Assembly: GCA_005800465.1 (NCBI GenBank) | Contig: SYFI01000037.1 | Coordinates: 1 to 11,375, forward strand | DNA length: 11,375 bases | Origin: Actinomycetota bacterium | Lineage (GTDB): Bacteria; Actinomycetota; Thermoleophilia; Miltoncostaeales; Miltoncostaeaceae | Reading direction: 5' to 3' | Shown: positions 1 to 6,388 of the stretch, in pieces | Layout: every line of letters starts with the position of its first letter | How positions within the stretch are numbered: position 1 is the stretch's first letter | Notes under the pieces: generated by a model | What the model was told of the DNA's origin: nothing | Database searches by the model: none | What the model saw: the letters and a program-made list of their open reading frames with translations, nothing else | Translations under genes and position numbers: made by a program

Positions 1-357
1 GACTCCGCAGTGCGCATCACCCATCTGCCCTCTGGTGTGGTGGTGCAGTGCCAGAACGAGCGCAGCCAGACGCAGAACCGTGCGACTGCCATGAGCATGC
101 TCAGGTCACGTCTCGTGGAGCTTGAGCTGCAACGGCGCGAGGAGGAGTCGGCCCGGGAGCGCGGCGAGAGCATGACCATCGGCTTCGGCAGTCAGATCCG
201 CTCGTACGTCATCCACCCGTACGCGATGGTGAAGGATCTGCGTACCGGCCATGAGACCGGGAATACCCAGGCGGTGTTCGACGGAGCCCTCGACCCATTC
301 ATGCGGGCCGAGCTCGAGCGCCGGGCCAAGGGCCTGGCAGTGGTGGGCGAGGACTAA
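1..357 (+). CDS. prfB: Peptide chain release factor 2, C-terminal part (5' truncated by window edge)
   Basis: This is the last 118 residues of RF2, which recognises UGA/UAA stop codons in the ribosomal A site and triggers peptidyl-tRNA hydrolysis. The reading frame is open from base 1 and ends at TAA (355-357). The first residues, DSAVRITHLPSGVVVQCQNE, are what directly follows the GGQ loop in class I release factors, so the catalytic GGQ lies just outside the window. RF2 rather than RF1 is indicated by GFGSQIRSYVIHPY (residues 61-74) followed by KDLRTGHETGNTQAVFDGALD, the RF2-type C-terminal signature. The tail extends slightly past the last helix (MRAELERRAKGLAVVGED). The RF2 programmed frameshift site, if there is one, lies upstream and cannot be seen. 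prfB next to ftsEX is a recurring order in Gram-positive bacteria. Confidence 0.96.
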   Translation, partial: DSAVRITHLPSGVVVQCQNERSQTQNRATAMSMLRSRLVELELQRREEESARERGESMTIGFGSQIRSYVIHPYAMVKDLRTGHETGNTQAVFDGALDPFMRAELERRAKGLAVVGED

Positions 358-450
358 AGCCGGCTCCGGCCCCCCGGCCCAGAGAGTCAGCATCGCGTCG
401 TGGGTCCTGTGCAGGCAACACGAGCGTTCCCCGACCCCTTCGGCACCGTC

Positions 451-488
451 TTGTCACGGTGACTGACCCCACTTGAGGTCTGACCCCA
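451..488 (+). repeat. 38-bp interspersed direct repeat, copy 1
   Basis: First of four co-oriented copies. It starts TTGTCACGGTGAC and ends GGTCTGACCCCA. The middle is the most divergent copy (ACTTGAGGTC instead of ACCCGGGGTC), which weakens the GGGGTC-T-GACCCC palindrome found in the others. The left part GTCAC-G-GTGAC is a perfect small palindrome here. The region from the prfB stop to this copy (358-450) shows no gene or other recognisable signal. Confidence 0.85.
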
Positions 489-501
489 GACCGAATCACT
501 T

Positions 502-539
502 TTGTCACGGTGACTGACCCCACCCGGGGTCTGACCCCA
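502..539 (+). repeat. 38-bp interspersed direct repeat, copy 2
   Basis: Begins 51 bp after the start of copy 1, leaving a 13-nt spacer. It carries the full core: GACTGACCCC, then ACCC, then GGGGTCTGACCCC. The left palindrome GTCAC-G-GTGAC is identical to copy 1. GACCCC can pair with the following GGGGTC, which can alternatively pair with the final GACCCC, so two mutually exclusive hairpins are possible. Confidence 0.88.
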
Positions 540-613
540 GGCGCGCCCTCGATACGCGAGCCTGACGCCCCAATCGCCTCGGCCACATGGGCTAAACACG
601 CCCTGTGACCATT

Positions 614-651
614 TTGACACGGCGACTGACCCCACCCGGGGTCTGACCCCA
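614..651 (+). repeat. 38-bp interspersed direct repeat, copy 3
   Basis: Separated from copy 2 by 74 nt. The right two thirds are identical to copy 2 (CTGACCCCACCCGGGGTCTG and the terminal ACCCCA). The left part reads TTGACACGGCGAC, so two changes break the GTCAC/GTGAC palindrome while the GGGGTCTGACCCC core is kept. Conservation of the core over the left arm suggests that the core is the functional part. Confidence 0.88.
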
Positions 652-702
652 ATTGCGCCTTAAATGCACGAGCCAGATGGGCCAGGACCGATCCGTGTCG
701 TT

Positions 703-740
703 TTGACACAGCGACTGACCCCACCCGGGGTCTGACCCCG
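703..740 (+). repeat. 38-bp interspersed direct repeat, copy 4
   Basis: Separated from copy 3 by 51 nt. It has the full GGGGTCTGACCCC core and a left part reading TTGACACAGCGAC, closest to copy 3. Copies 1/2 and 3/4 therefore form two sub-types. The 53 nt that follow, up to the hairpin region at 794, show no gene. Confidence 0.88.
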
Positions 741-793
741 TTGTGGGGGGTGGTCGAAGTGCCGAAGTAGCGGGGTTTGAGGAGTTCTTACGA

Positions 794-966
794 CCGGGTG
801 CCCCGGAACAGTCGGTGGCCTCGCGGGGCCCTTACCCGACTACTCGTGTGCATGGCCCCTTCTTCCCGTAAGGGCGATTGCAGTTCAGGGGAGGGGCACG
901 CGCTGCGGTGGCGAAAGTTAGTGGCCGCAGCGGATCCGACCCCGAGATGGAGGGACTAGCGCCTCC
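794..966 (+). promoter_or_regulatory. Candidate structured 5' leader of ftsE with four hairpins
   Basis: Four potential stem-loops follow one another. They are CCGGG(794-798)/CCCGG(802-806); GCCCTTAC(828-835)/GTAAGGGC(868-875), perfect 8 bp with a 32-nt loop; CGCTGCGG(901-908)/CCGCAGCG(925-932), perfect 8 bp with a 16-nt loop; and GGAGG(949-953)/CCTCC(962-966). The last GGAGG is the only Shine-Dalgarno-like sequence before the ATG at 968 and would be occluded by its CCTCC partner. No known riboswitch class was recognised. No convincing promoter hexamer pair was found between 741 and 967. In GC-rich DNA short stems arise by chance, so this is a candidate only. Confidence 0.35.
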
Positions 967-967
967 C

Positions 968-1837
968 ATGGCACGAATCGACGACGACATTCACGACGCG
1001 GGCAGCACTCCGCGGGCATTCACTCTGGTGGAGGTACCACTTGAGACGGTGCCCGCCGACCTCGCCGTAGTCACCCCGCCCGCAAGCGAGAAGCGACGCC
1101 GCGGCGACGTGTTCCGCCCGGGCCCAGGCCCGATGGTGCAGTTTCAAGGGGTGATCAAGCGCTACGACGGCGACGTGCGGGGGCTCGACGGCGTGTCGGT
1201 GTCGATCGCCGCAGGCGAGTTCGTCTTTCTCGTGGGCCAGTCCGGATCCGGCAAGTCCACCTTCATCCGCCTGTGTATCCGTGAACTGCGGGCCACGTCG
1301 GGGCACGTGATCATCGGCGGTCGCGATCTGGGTGAGCTCAAGCGCAGCAAGGTTCCATATCTGCGTCGCGCCATCGGCTGCGTGTTCCAGGACTTCCGCC
1401 TGCTGCCCGACCGCACGGCCTCCGAGAATGTGGCGTACGCGCTGCAGGTGACCGGGCATTCGAGGCAAGAGGTGAACCGCCGGGTTCCCGAGATCCTCGC
1501 CCTGGTGGGGCTCGACGGCAAGGGCGACCGCCTGCCACGTGAACTCTCTGGTGGCGAGCAGCAGCGGGTATCCATTGCCCGCGCACTGGTTAACCAGCCG
1601 CGCCTTCTCATCGCCGACGAGCCCACGGGCAACCTCGACCCCGACACATCGCAGGGCATCATGGATCTGCTCACCCGCATTAACCGCACGGGTACCACTG
1701 TGCTCGTGGCTACCCATGACCGCGACACGGTGGACCGCATGCAGCAGCGTGTGATCGCACTCCACAAGGGGCGCATCGTGCGCGACGCGGAGGGCGGCTA
1801 CAACGAGGACCCGGGCGACACGGGGGAGATCGCATGA
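968..1837 (+). CDS. ftsE: Cell division ATP-binding protein FtsE
   Basis: FtsE is the cytoplasmic ATPase of the FtsEX complex, which couples ATP hydrolysis to activation of septal peptidoglycan hydrolases. With the start at 968 the protein has 289 residues and all ABC motifs: Walker A GQSGSGKST (90-98), Q-loop VFQDFRLL (Q141), signature LSGGEQQR (193-200), Walker B LLIADEP (213-219) and H-loop ATHD (H250). The conventional FtsE domain begins at M56 (MVQFQGVIKRY, ATG at 1133). The preceding 55 residues are an acidic then basic/Pro-rich extension that is unusual for the family. I chose 968 because the extension has coding-like codon use and GGAGGG lies 13 nt upstream, a slightly long spacing; 947 and 1133 are alternatives, the latter without a clear ribosome binding site. 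The stop overlaps the ftsX start (ATGA). Confidence 0.93.
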   Translation: MARIDDDIHDAGSTPRAFTLVEVPLETVPADLAVVTPPASEKRRRGDVFRPGPGPMVQFQGVIKRYDGDVRGLDGVSVSIAAGEFVFLVGQSGSGKSTFIRLCIRELRATSGHVIIGGRDLGELKRSKVPYLRRAIGCVFQDFRLLPDRTASENVAYALQVTGHSRQEVNRRVPEILALVGLDGKGDRLPRELSGGEQQRVSIARALVNQPRLLIADEPTGNLDPDTSQGIMDLLTRINRTGTTVLVATHDRDTVDRMQQRVIALHKGRIVRDAEGGYNEDPGDTGEIA

Positions 1838-2736
1838 GGCTGGGAATGTTCTTCCGCGAGGCGCTTCGCAGTATCCGCGCCAACGCCGCTATCTCGGTGG
1901 CTGCAACGGTCACGGCACTCATCGCCGTATTCATCCTCGGTGCCTTCATCCCGTCGTTTATGTACGTGCGCTCCGCCGTGAGCGCCCAGACGTCGAAGGT
2001 CGACGTTGACGTGTACATCTCGGACACCGCATCGGTGAAGCAGGTCAACGCCCTACGCGACAAGATCGGCACGCTCAAGACCGACGGTCAGGTTGCGGAG
2101 TTCACCTACGTGTCGAAGGACGATGCCCTGCGCCTCATGCGTGAGCGCCTGCGCGACCCGTCTGTGCTCGACGAGCTGCCGAGTAACCCGCTGCCGGCCA
2201 AGTTCAACATCCAGCCCACCGATCCGGCCAACGCCAACGCCATCGTTGCGGCGGTAAAGGACGATGCGGCGCTCGATCCAACCGAGGGCATCGTCTATCC
2301 GCAGACCACCGCCGACAGGTTGCTCACCGCAGCCAAGTTCGTGCAGTGGGCGGGATTCGCGCTCATCGGCATCCTTCTGGTGGCAGCGGTCCTGTTGATC
2401 GGCAACACCATCAGACTCTCCATCTTCGCCAGACGGCGTGAGGTGGAGGTGATGCGCCTTGTCGGCGCCACCAACTGGTTTATCCGATGGCCCTTCATGA
2501 TTGAGGGAGTCATCTGCGGCCTCGTGGGGGCCGTGGTGGCCGTGGCCATGCTGTGGGGCATCAAGGTGGGAGTGGTGGATGCCTGGGCATCTGGTGCCGA
2601 CACCGCCCTCACCAAGACCGGATCCGCCGGTGGGGCAATCGCCTTCCCGCTCCTCACCGTCGTACTGGTGGGAGCCGGCGCCCTTCTCGGCGCCGTAGGC
2701 AGCGGCATTACGCTGCGCCGCTTCCTGCGCATCTGA
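1834..2736 (+). CDS. ftsX: Cell division membrane protein FtsX
   Basis: FtsX is the membrane partner of FtsE. It relays the ATPase cycle through an extracytoplasmic domain to peptidoglycan hydrolases or their adaptors. The protein has 300 residues with the FtsX layout: a short cytoplasmic N terminus, TM1 about 19-43, an extracytoplasmic domain about 44-168 (DVDVYISDTASVKQVNAL, then KDDALRLMRERL), and TM2 about 170-193, TM3 about 222-246 and TM4 about 268-296. The cytoplasmic loop IFARRREVEVMRLVGATNWF (197-216) before TM3 is the hallmark of the FtsX/MacB permease family. Its ATG overlaps the ftsE stop as ATGA, so the two are translationally coupled. No hydrolase (PcsB/CwlO/RipC type) is encoded nearby. 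Confidence 0.96.
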   Translation: MRLGMFFREALRSIRANAAISVAATVTALIAVFILGAFIPSFMYVRSAVSAQTSKVDVDVYISDTASVKQVNALRDKIGTLKTDGQVAEFTYVSKDDALRLMRERLRDPSVLDELPSNPLPAKFNIQPTDPANANAIVAAVKDDAALDPTEGIVYPQTTADRLLTAAKFVQWAGFALIGILLVAAVLLIGNTIRLSIFARRREVEVMRLVGATNWFIRWPFMIEGVICGLVGAVVAVAMLWGIKVGVVDAWASGADTALTKTGSAGGAIAFPLLTVVLVGAGALLGAVGSGITLRRFLRI

Positions 2737-2745
2737 TCGGCGCGT

Positions 2746-2771
2746 GCGGCGGCGCCTGCGAGCGCCGCCGC
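2746..2771. other. Perfect 10-bp GC hairpin between ftsX and the S41 peptidase gene
   Basis: GCGGCGGCGC (2746-2755) pairs perfectly with GCGCCGCCGC (2762-2771) around a 6-nt loop (CTGCGA). It starts 9 nt after the ftsX stop. No T-tract follows, so it is not a canonical intrinsic terminator. It could protect the ftsEX mRNA 3' end or attenuate read-through. The stem is all G/C in a GC-rich genome, which tempers its significance. Confidence 0.45.
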
Positions 2772-2810
2772 CCCGCGACCGGCCGGACCGCGGGCACCCG
2801 GCACCCGGCC

Positions 2811-2816
2811 TAGGAT
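2811..2816 (+). promoter_or_regulatory. Candidate -10 element (TAGGAT) of a leaderless promoter for the S41 peptidase gene
   Basis: TAGGAT fits the TANNNT actinobacterial -10 pattern and ends exactly 7 nt before the GTG at 2824, so transcription would begin at or next to the start codon. The same hexamer at the same distance precedes smpB. The alternative reading is that AGGA (2812-2815) is a weak Shine-Dalgarno 8 nt from the GTG. No -35 match is seen. Confidence 0.45.
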
Positions 2817-2823
2817 TCGCCCC

Positions 2824-4044
2824 GTGTCAGCACCCCACCAGCCCCCACGTCGGGGCGCCGCGTACGTCGTTGCCGTCGTGGTGATGGCTCTCGTGATCTT
2901 CGTTCTGGGGGTGCTCGTGGGCGGCCATCCCCGGCAGTCGGGGCTTGACCAACTGCCAGCCGGCGCCCGCAACCTGCTGGTGGGCGGCTCCACCGGGTCG
3001 CTTCCCGATCAGGTGTTGAACGTTCTTGCCGATCGCTACCGGGGAGAGGTGGACCGCAGCAAGCTCGAGCAAATCGGTGCCGCCGCCATCGCCGCGTCGC
3101 TGGGCAACCGCTGGACCCAGTACTTCACGCCCGATCAGTACCGCGACCTCATGCGGGCCTCAGAGGGCACCTACATCGGCATCGGCATCCGGGTGAAGCC
3201 GTCCAAGACCGGAGTCGCCATCCGCGAGGTGGTCCCCGACAGCCCGGCCGACACCGCGGGTTTGGTGAAGGGCGACGTCATCACCTCCGTCGGCGGCATC
3301 CCGGTGGCCCGGCGCGGCCAGGCGAGGAGTGTGCTGGCCATTGGCGGCAAGCCCGGCACCGTGGTGACTCTTGGTGTCACCGGCACCGACGGGGCAAAGC
3401 GCACCGTGAAGGTGACCCGCGGCGACGTGACGGTGCCGCTCGTGGAGGGCAAACTGGTGACTGCTCCCGGCGGCTGCAAGGTCGCAGTGGTTACACTTGA
3501 TCGGTTCGATCAGGGTGCGGGGGAGGCGGTTGCCGACAAGGTGGCGGCACTTCGTGACAAGGGCGCCACCGCGGTCATTCTCGATCTGCGTGGCGACCCG
3601 GGTGGGCTCGTGGACGAGGCAGTGGCGGTTGCCGGCGACTTCCTGAAGCCCGGCGATGTTGTGGTGTCCACCAAGGGCCGTACCTCGCCCGAAGAGGTGC
3701 TGAAGGCCGATGGCGATCCCATCCCGGCCAGCATCCCCGTCACCGTGCTGGTGGATCGCAAAAGTGCCAGCGCATCGGAGATCGTGACCGGGGCCCTCAA
3801 GGACAATGGCCGCGCACTCGTGGTGGGGACTTCCACCTTCGGTAAGTCGGAGCTACAGGTGACCATCCCCACCACCGACGGTGGCGCGGTAAAGGTGACG
3901 GTGGCCGGCTACCTCACCCCCAAGGGGACCGACATCGGCAAGAAGGGCGTGCAGCCAAACGTCCGTGCCATTGATAATCCCCGCACTGGCGCCGACGAGG
4001 CGCTTTCGGTGGCGCTCGCGCACGCCTGCACCGGAAAGGCCTAG
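2824..4044 (+). CDS. S41 family C-terminal processing peptidase (CtpA/CtpB-like), membrane-anchored
   Basis: A serine protease of the tail-specific family that acts outside the membrane and trims or degrades exported proteins. It has 406 residues from a GTG start. Domains in order are one N-terminal membrane anchor (about 13-33, AYVVAVVVMALVIFVLGVLV), a helical cap segment (about 58-112), a PDZ domain (about 114-200, with IREVVPDSPADTAGLVKGDV), and the S41 protease core (about 215-385). The catalytic dyad fits S316 in SASASE and K341 in STFGKSELQ, 25 residues apart as in known CtpB/Prc enzymes, with Q345 four residues after the lysine. The RGDPGGLVDEAV segment (256-267) is the usual S41 strand-turn. 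Downstream of ftsEX it resembles the Bacillus ftsE-ftsX-ctpB order. The substrate is unknown; processing of a cell-wall hydrolase or regulator is inference. Confidence 0.93.
   Translation: MSAPHQPPRRGAAYVVAVVVMALVIFVLGVLVGGHPRQSGLDQLPAGARNLLVGGSTGSLPDQVLNVLADRYRGEVDRSKLEQIGAAAIAASLGNRWTQYFTPDQYRDLMRASEGTYIGIGIRVKPSKTGVAIREVVPDSPADTAGLVKGDVITSVGGIPVARRGQARSVLAIGGKPGTVVTLGVTGTDGAKRTVKVTRGDVTVPLVEGKLVTAPGGCKVAVVTLDRFDQGAGEAVADKVAALRDKGATAVILDLRGDPGGLVDEAVAVAGDFLKPGDVVVSTKGRTSPEEVLKADGDPIPASIPVTVLVDRKSASASEIVTGALKDNGRALVVGTSTFGKSELQVTIPTTDGGAVKVTVAGYLTPKGTDIGKKGVQPNVRAIDNPRTGADEALSVALAHACTGKA
4032..4038 (+). promoter_or_regulatory. Ribosome binding site for rnr inside the end of the S41 gene
   Basis: GGAAAGG lies 9 nt before the GTG at 4048 and overlaps the last codons of the upstream gene (stop TAG at 4042-4044). 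It supports GTG 4048 as the rnr start and co-transcription with the S41 gene, with only 3 nt between the stop and the start. Confidence 0.6.
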
Positions 4045-4047
4045 ATC

Positions 4048-5865
4048 GTGACCCGCGGCCGCACCGGAGCGTCGTTTGTCGCGGAGTTGGTGCCGCATGG
4101 CCGCGGCATGGCACTGCGCCCGGCATTTGAGGCCGGCCCAGAGGTTGCGCTGCTCAAGGCGCGTCGTAAGGACGCCCACATGGGCGACCTGGTGACCGCG
4201 CGCCTTAAGGGTGGTGGGGCCGAGGTGGTGGCCATTCATGGTCCGTCCCGCCTGCCCGGGGCCGCCATCAGGGCCCTGGTGGCGCACGAGGATCTGGGCC
4301 ATGGGTTTGGCGCCAAGGTGCGCGATGAAGCCGACGAGGCCGCCCGTGGCGCCGAGACGATGGAACCGGACCGCCGCGACATGCGTGAGCAGCGGGTAAT
4401 TACCATCGACCCGGAGGGTGCCAAGGACCACGACGACGCCATCGCAGTGGCACGCGATGGCGAGGGAATCCGCCTGTGGGTGCACATCGCCGATGTGAGC
4501 AGCTTCGTCGAGGCAGGCGGCGCCGTTGATCACGAGGCCGAACGCCGCGCGTGCAGCACCTACCTGCCCGGCACGGTTGACCCCATGCTCCCCGAGCGGC
4601 TCTCAAACGATGTGTGCTCACTGCGCCCCGATGTGGATCGAAAGGCGCTCACGGCCGAGATGCTGGTGATGCCCGATGGCACCGTCACTGGTGAGGCCTT
4701 CCAGCGCTCGCTCATCAAGTCGGATCGCAGGCTCACCTATCCCGAGGTTGACGCTCTGCTGGAGGGCAGGGCCGATCTGGGCGACCGGGTGATGGAGGAT
4801 GACGTGCGGCTGGCGATGGATCTGGCCCGTGCGCTACGGGCACGCAGGATGCGCCGTGGAGCGCTCGACGTTGCCACCACCGAGCCACGGTTTCACTTTG
4901 AGGAGGGTCGCATCGCCTCGATCGAGGTGGAGCGCCAGACCGATGCCCATTCGCTCATCGAGGAGTGCATGATCGCCGCGAACGAGGCGGTGGCCCGCTT
5001 CCTCATCGACCGCAAGGTGCCCACCATTTTCCGTGTGCACGGTGATCCCGAGCAGATGGCAATTGAGGAACTGTGGACCCGTCTTGAGGTGCTCGGCATT
5101 CCGGTGCCGCCACTGGCCGAGGGAATGCTCACCGCGGATCAGCGTCGCGAAGCCGCGGGTGTGGCCGCGCACGCAACCCGCCTGTATGTCGAGCGCATGG
5201 GTAAGGGCGGGCGATCACTTCCGTACATGGTGCTGCGCTCTCTGCAGCGGGCTGTGTACCGGCCGGATGCCACCAGCCACTCCGGCCTCGCCAGCGCGGC
5301 GTACCTGCACTTCACATCCCCCATCCGTCGCTACCCCGACCTGGTGGTGCACCGGGCGCTGGTCTATGCGCTTGGATTGGGGGAGGCCGCTCCCGATGCC
5401 GTAATGCTGCCTGGAGTGTCGCGCGATTCATCTGAGCGCGAGCGTAAGGCCACCGATCTGGAACGCCGTGCCGACCGCATGTGCCTGGCCTACCTCCTGG
5501 CTGAAGAGATGCGGGGCGACGAGCAGTGGGACCGCCCCCGCGATGGTGAGGTCACGGGCATCGGACAGTCGGGGCTGTTTATCTCGTTTGGCGATGCGTA
5601 CGACGGATTCATGCCCTTTCGGCGCATGCCCGACGACCACTGGGTGCCCGAGCCCGACGGCGTGCAGGCCACGGGCAACGAGACCGGCAAGCGCATCCGT
5701 CTGGGCGACTCGGTGAAGGTTCGCGTGCACGACATTGAGCCGCTTCGGGGGCGCGTCACGCTTGAGCCCGCCGACCGCCCGGGCCCGCGCACCACCCGCG
5801 ACCCCGAGCAGCGAGATCGCGATCGCGGGTCGCGCCTCGGCCGCCGCGCGCCGCGCGGCCGATAG
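4048..5865 (+). CDS. rnr: Ribonuclease R (RNB-family 3'-5' exoribonuclease), compact form
   Basis: Processive 3'-5' exoribonuclease that degrades structured RNA; in bacteria it works with SmpB-tmRNA in non-stop mRNA decay. It has 605 residues from GTG. The four catalytic Asp fit D121, D127, D129 and D130 in IDPEGAKDHDDA, with the spacing of the RNase II/R metal site. Other RNB marks are YLPGTVDPMLPERLSNDVCS (172-191) and HFTSPIRRYPDLVVHR (421-436). A C-terminal S1 domain spans about 499-573, followed by an Arg/Asp-rich disordered tail (about 575-605). The N terminus holds only about 100 residues before the RNB domain, so the helix-turn-helix and one cold-shock domain of the roughly 700-800-residue RNase R proteins are absent. 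RNase II is an alternative name, but position directly before smpB favours RNase R. Its TAG stop forms the first half of the candidate smpB -10 element. Confidence 0.93.
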   Translation: MTRGRTGASFVAELVPHGRGMALRPAFEAGPEVALLKARRKDAHMGDLVTARLKGGGAEVVAIHGPSRLPGAAIRALVAHEDLGHGFGAKVRDEADEAARGAETMEPDRRDMREQRVITIDPEGAKDHDDAIAVARDGEGIRLWVHIADVSSFVEAGGAVDHEAERRACSTYLPGTVDPMLPERLSNDVCSLRPDVDRKALTAEMLVMPDGTVTGEAFQRSLIKSDRRLTYPEVDALLEGRADLGDRVMEDDVRLAMDLARALRARRMRRGALDVATTEPRFHFEEGRIASIEVERQTDAHSLIEECMIAANEAVARFLIDRKVPTIFRVHGDPEQMAIEELWTRLEVLGIPVPPLAEGMLTADQRREAAGVAAHATRLYVERMGKGGRSLPYMVLRSLQRAVYRPDATSHSGLASAAYLHFTSPIRRYPDLVVHRALVYALGLGEAAPDAVMLPGVSRDSSERERKATDLERRADRMCLAYLLAEEMRGDEQWDRPRDGEVTGIGQSGLFISFGDAYDGFMPFRRMPDDHWVPEPDGVQATGNETGKRIRLGDSVKVRVHDIEPLRGRVTLEPADRPGPRTTRDPEQRDRDRGSRLGRRAPRGR

Positions 5866-5868
5866 GAT
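5863..5868 (+). promoter_or_regulatory. Candidate -10 element (TAGGAT) of a leaderless promoter for smpB
   Basis: TAGGAT ends 7 nt before the smpB ATG at 5876, the same hexamer and spacing as before the S41 peptidase gene. The first three bases are the rnr stop codon. AGGA within it could instead be a weak Shine-Dalgarno. If it is a promoter, smpB is transcribed separately from, or in addition to, the upstream operon. Confidence 0.45.
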
Positions 5869-5875
5869 CGGCGCG

Positions 5876-6376
5876 ATGGGCAAGAAGGCAACCACCAAGG
5901 GCGGGTCCACCCCGCCAACGCGTCGCGACATCGCGCAGAACCGCAAGGCGCTGCACGAGTACGAGATCCTCGACCGCTACGAGGCGGGAATCTCACTCGC
6001 CGGCAGCGAGGTAAAGGGGCTTCGCGAGAGTGGCGCCATGATCCGTGAGGCCTACGCCCAGGTGATTAACAACGAGGTGTTCCTCGTGGGCGCCCACATC
6101 TCCGACTACGGCCCGGCCGGTGGTCGCGGGCACGACCCCCAGCGCACCCGCCGGCTGCTGCTGCACCGCCGCGAGATCGACAAGATTTCGGGCAGGCTTG
6201 CCGAGCGCGGCGTCACCCTCATCCCGCTGCGCATGTACTTCAACGTCGAGGGCCGCGCAAAGATCGAACTGGGCCTTGGCCGTGGGCGCACGCAGTACGA
6301 CAAGCGTGTGGCCATCAAGGACAAGGAGATGTCGCGCGAACTCTCCAGGGCAAATGCCCGCAGGGGTCGCAGCTAG
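5876..6376 (+). CDS. smpB: SsrA-binding protein SmpB
   Basis: SmpB binds the tRNA-like domain of tmRNA and brings it to ribosomes stalled on non-stop mRNA. The protein has 166 residues. After a short basic N terminus comes the OB-fold core with family hallmarks: NRKALHEYEILDRYEAGISL, GSEVKGLRESGAMIREAYA, HDPQRTRRLLLHRREI and LIPLRMYFNVEGRAKIELGL. The basic C-terminal tail (GRGRTQYDKRVAIKDKEMSR...) is the part that enters the mRNA channel. ATG 5876 is preferred over in-frame upstream codons, which overlap rnr and encode nothing SmpB-like. The gene starts 10 nt after the rnr stop. Its partner tmRNA gene (ssrA) is on the same strand about 3 kb downstream, beyond the lactate operon. Confidence 0.97.
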   Translation: MGKKATTKGGSTPPTRRDIAQNRKALHEYEILDRYEAGISLAGSEVKGLRESGAMIREAYAQVINNEVFLVGAHISDYGPAGGRGHDPQRTRRLLLHRREIDKISGRLAERGVTLIPLRMYFNVEGRAKIELGLGRGRTQYDKRVAIKDKEMSRELSRANARRGRS

Positions 6377-6388
6377 GCCCCCATGCCG

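Noticed and set aside
299..724. Minus-strand open frames over the repeat array
   Set aside because: They arise because the repeats lack stops in some frames. Copies are read in different frames (GSVTVT versus other readings), and there is no ribosome binding site or protein-like composition.
451..740. CRISPR array
   Set aside because: Repeats are palindromic and 38 bp, but spacers are 13, 74 and 51 nt, only four copies exist, and no cas gene is present.
901..932. tRNA or known riboswitch in the ftsE leader
   Set aside because: There is no T-loop, no cloverleaf and no recognised aptamer consensus; it is kept only as a generic structured leader.
956..1765. Long minus-strand frame opposite ftsE
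   Set aside because: It mirrors ftsE codon structure, has no recognisable domain, and the sense strand encodes a complete ABC ATPase.
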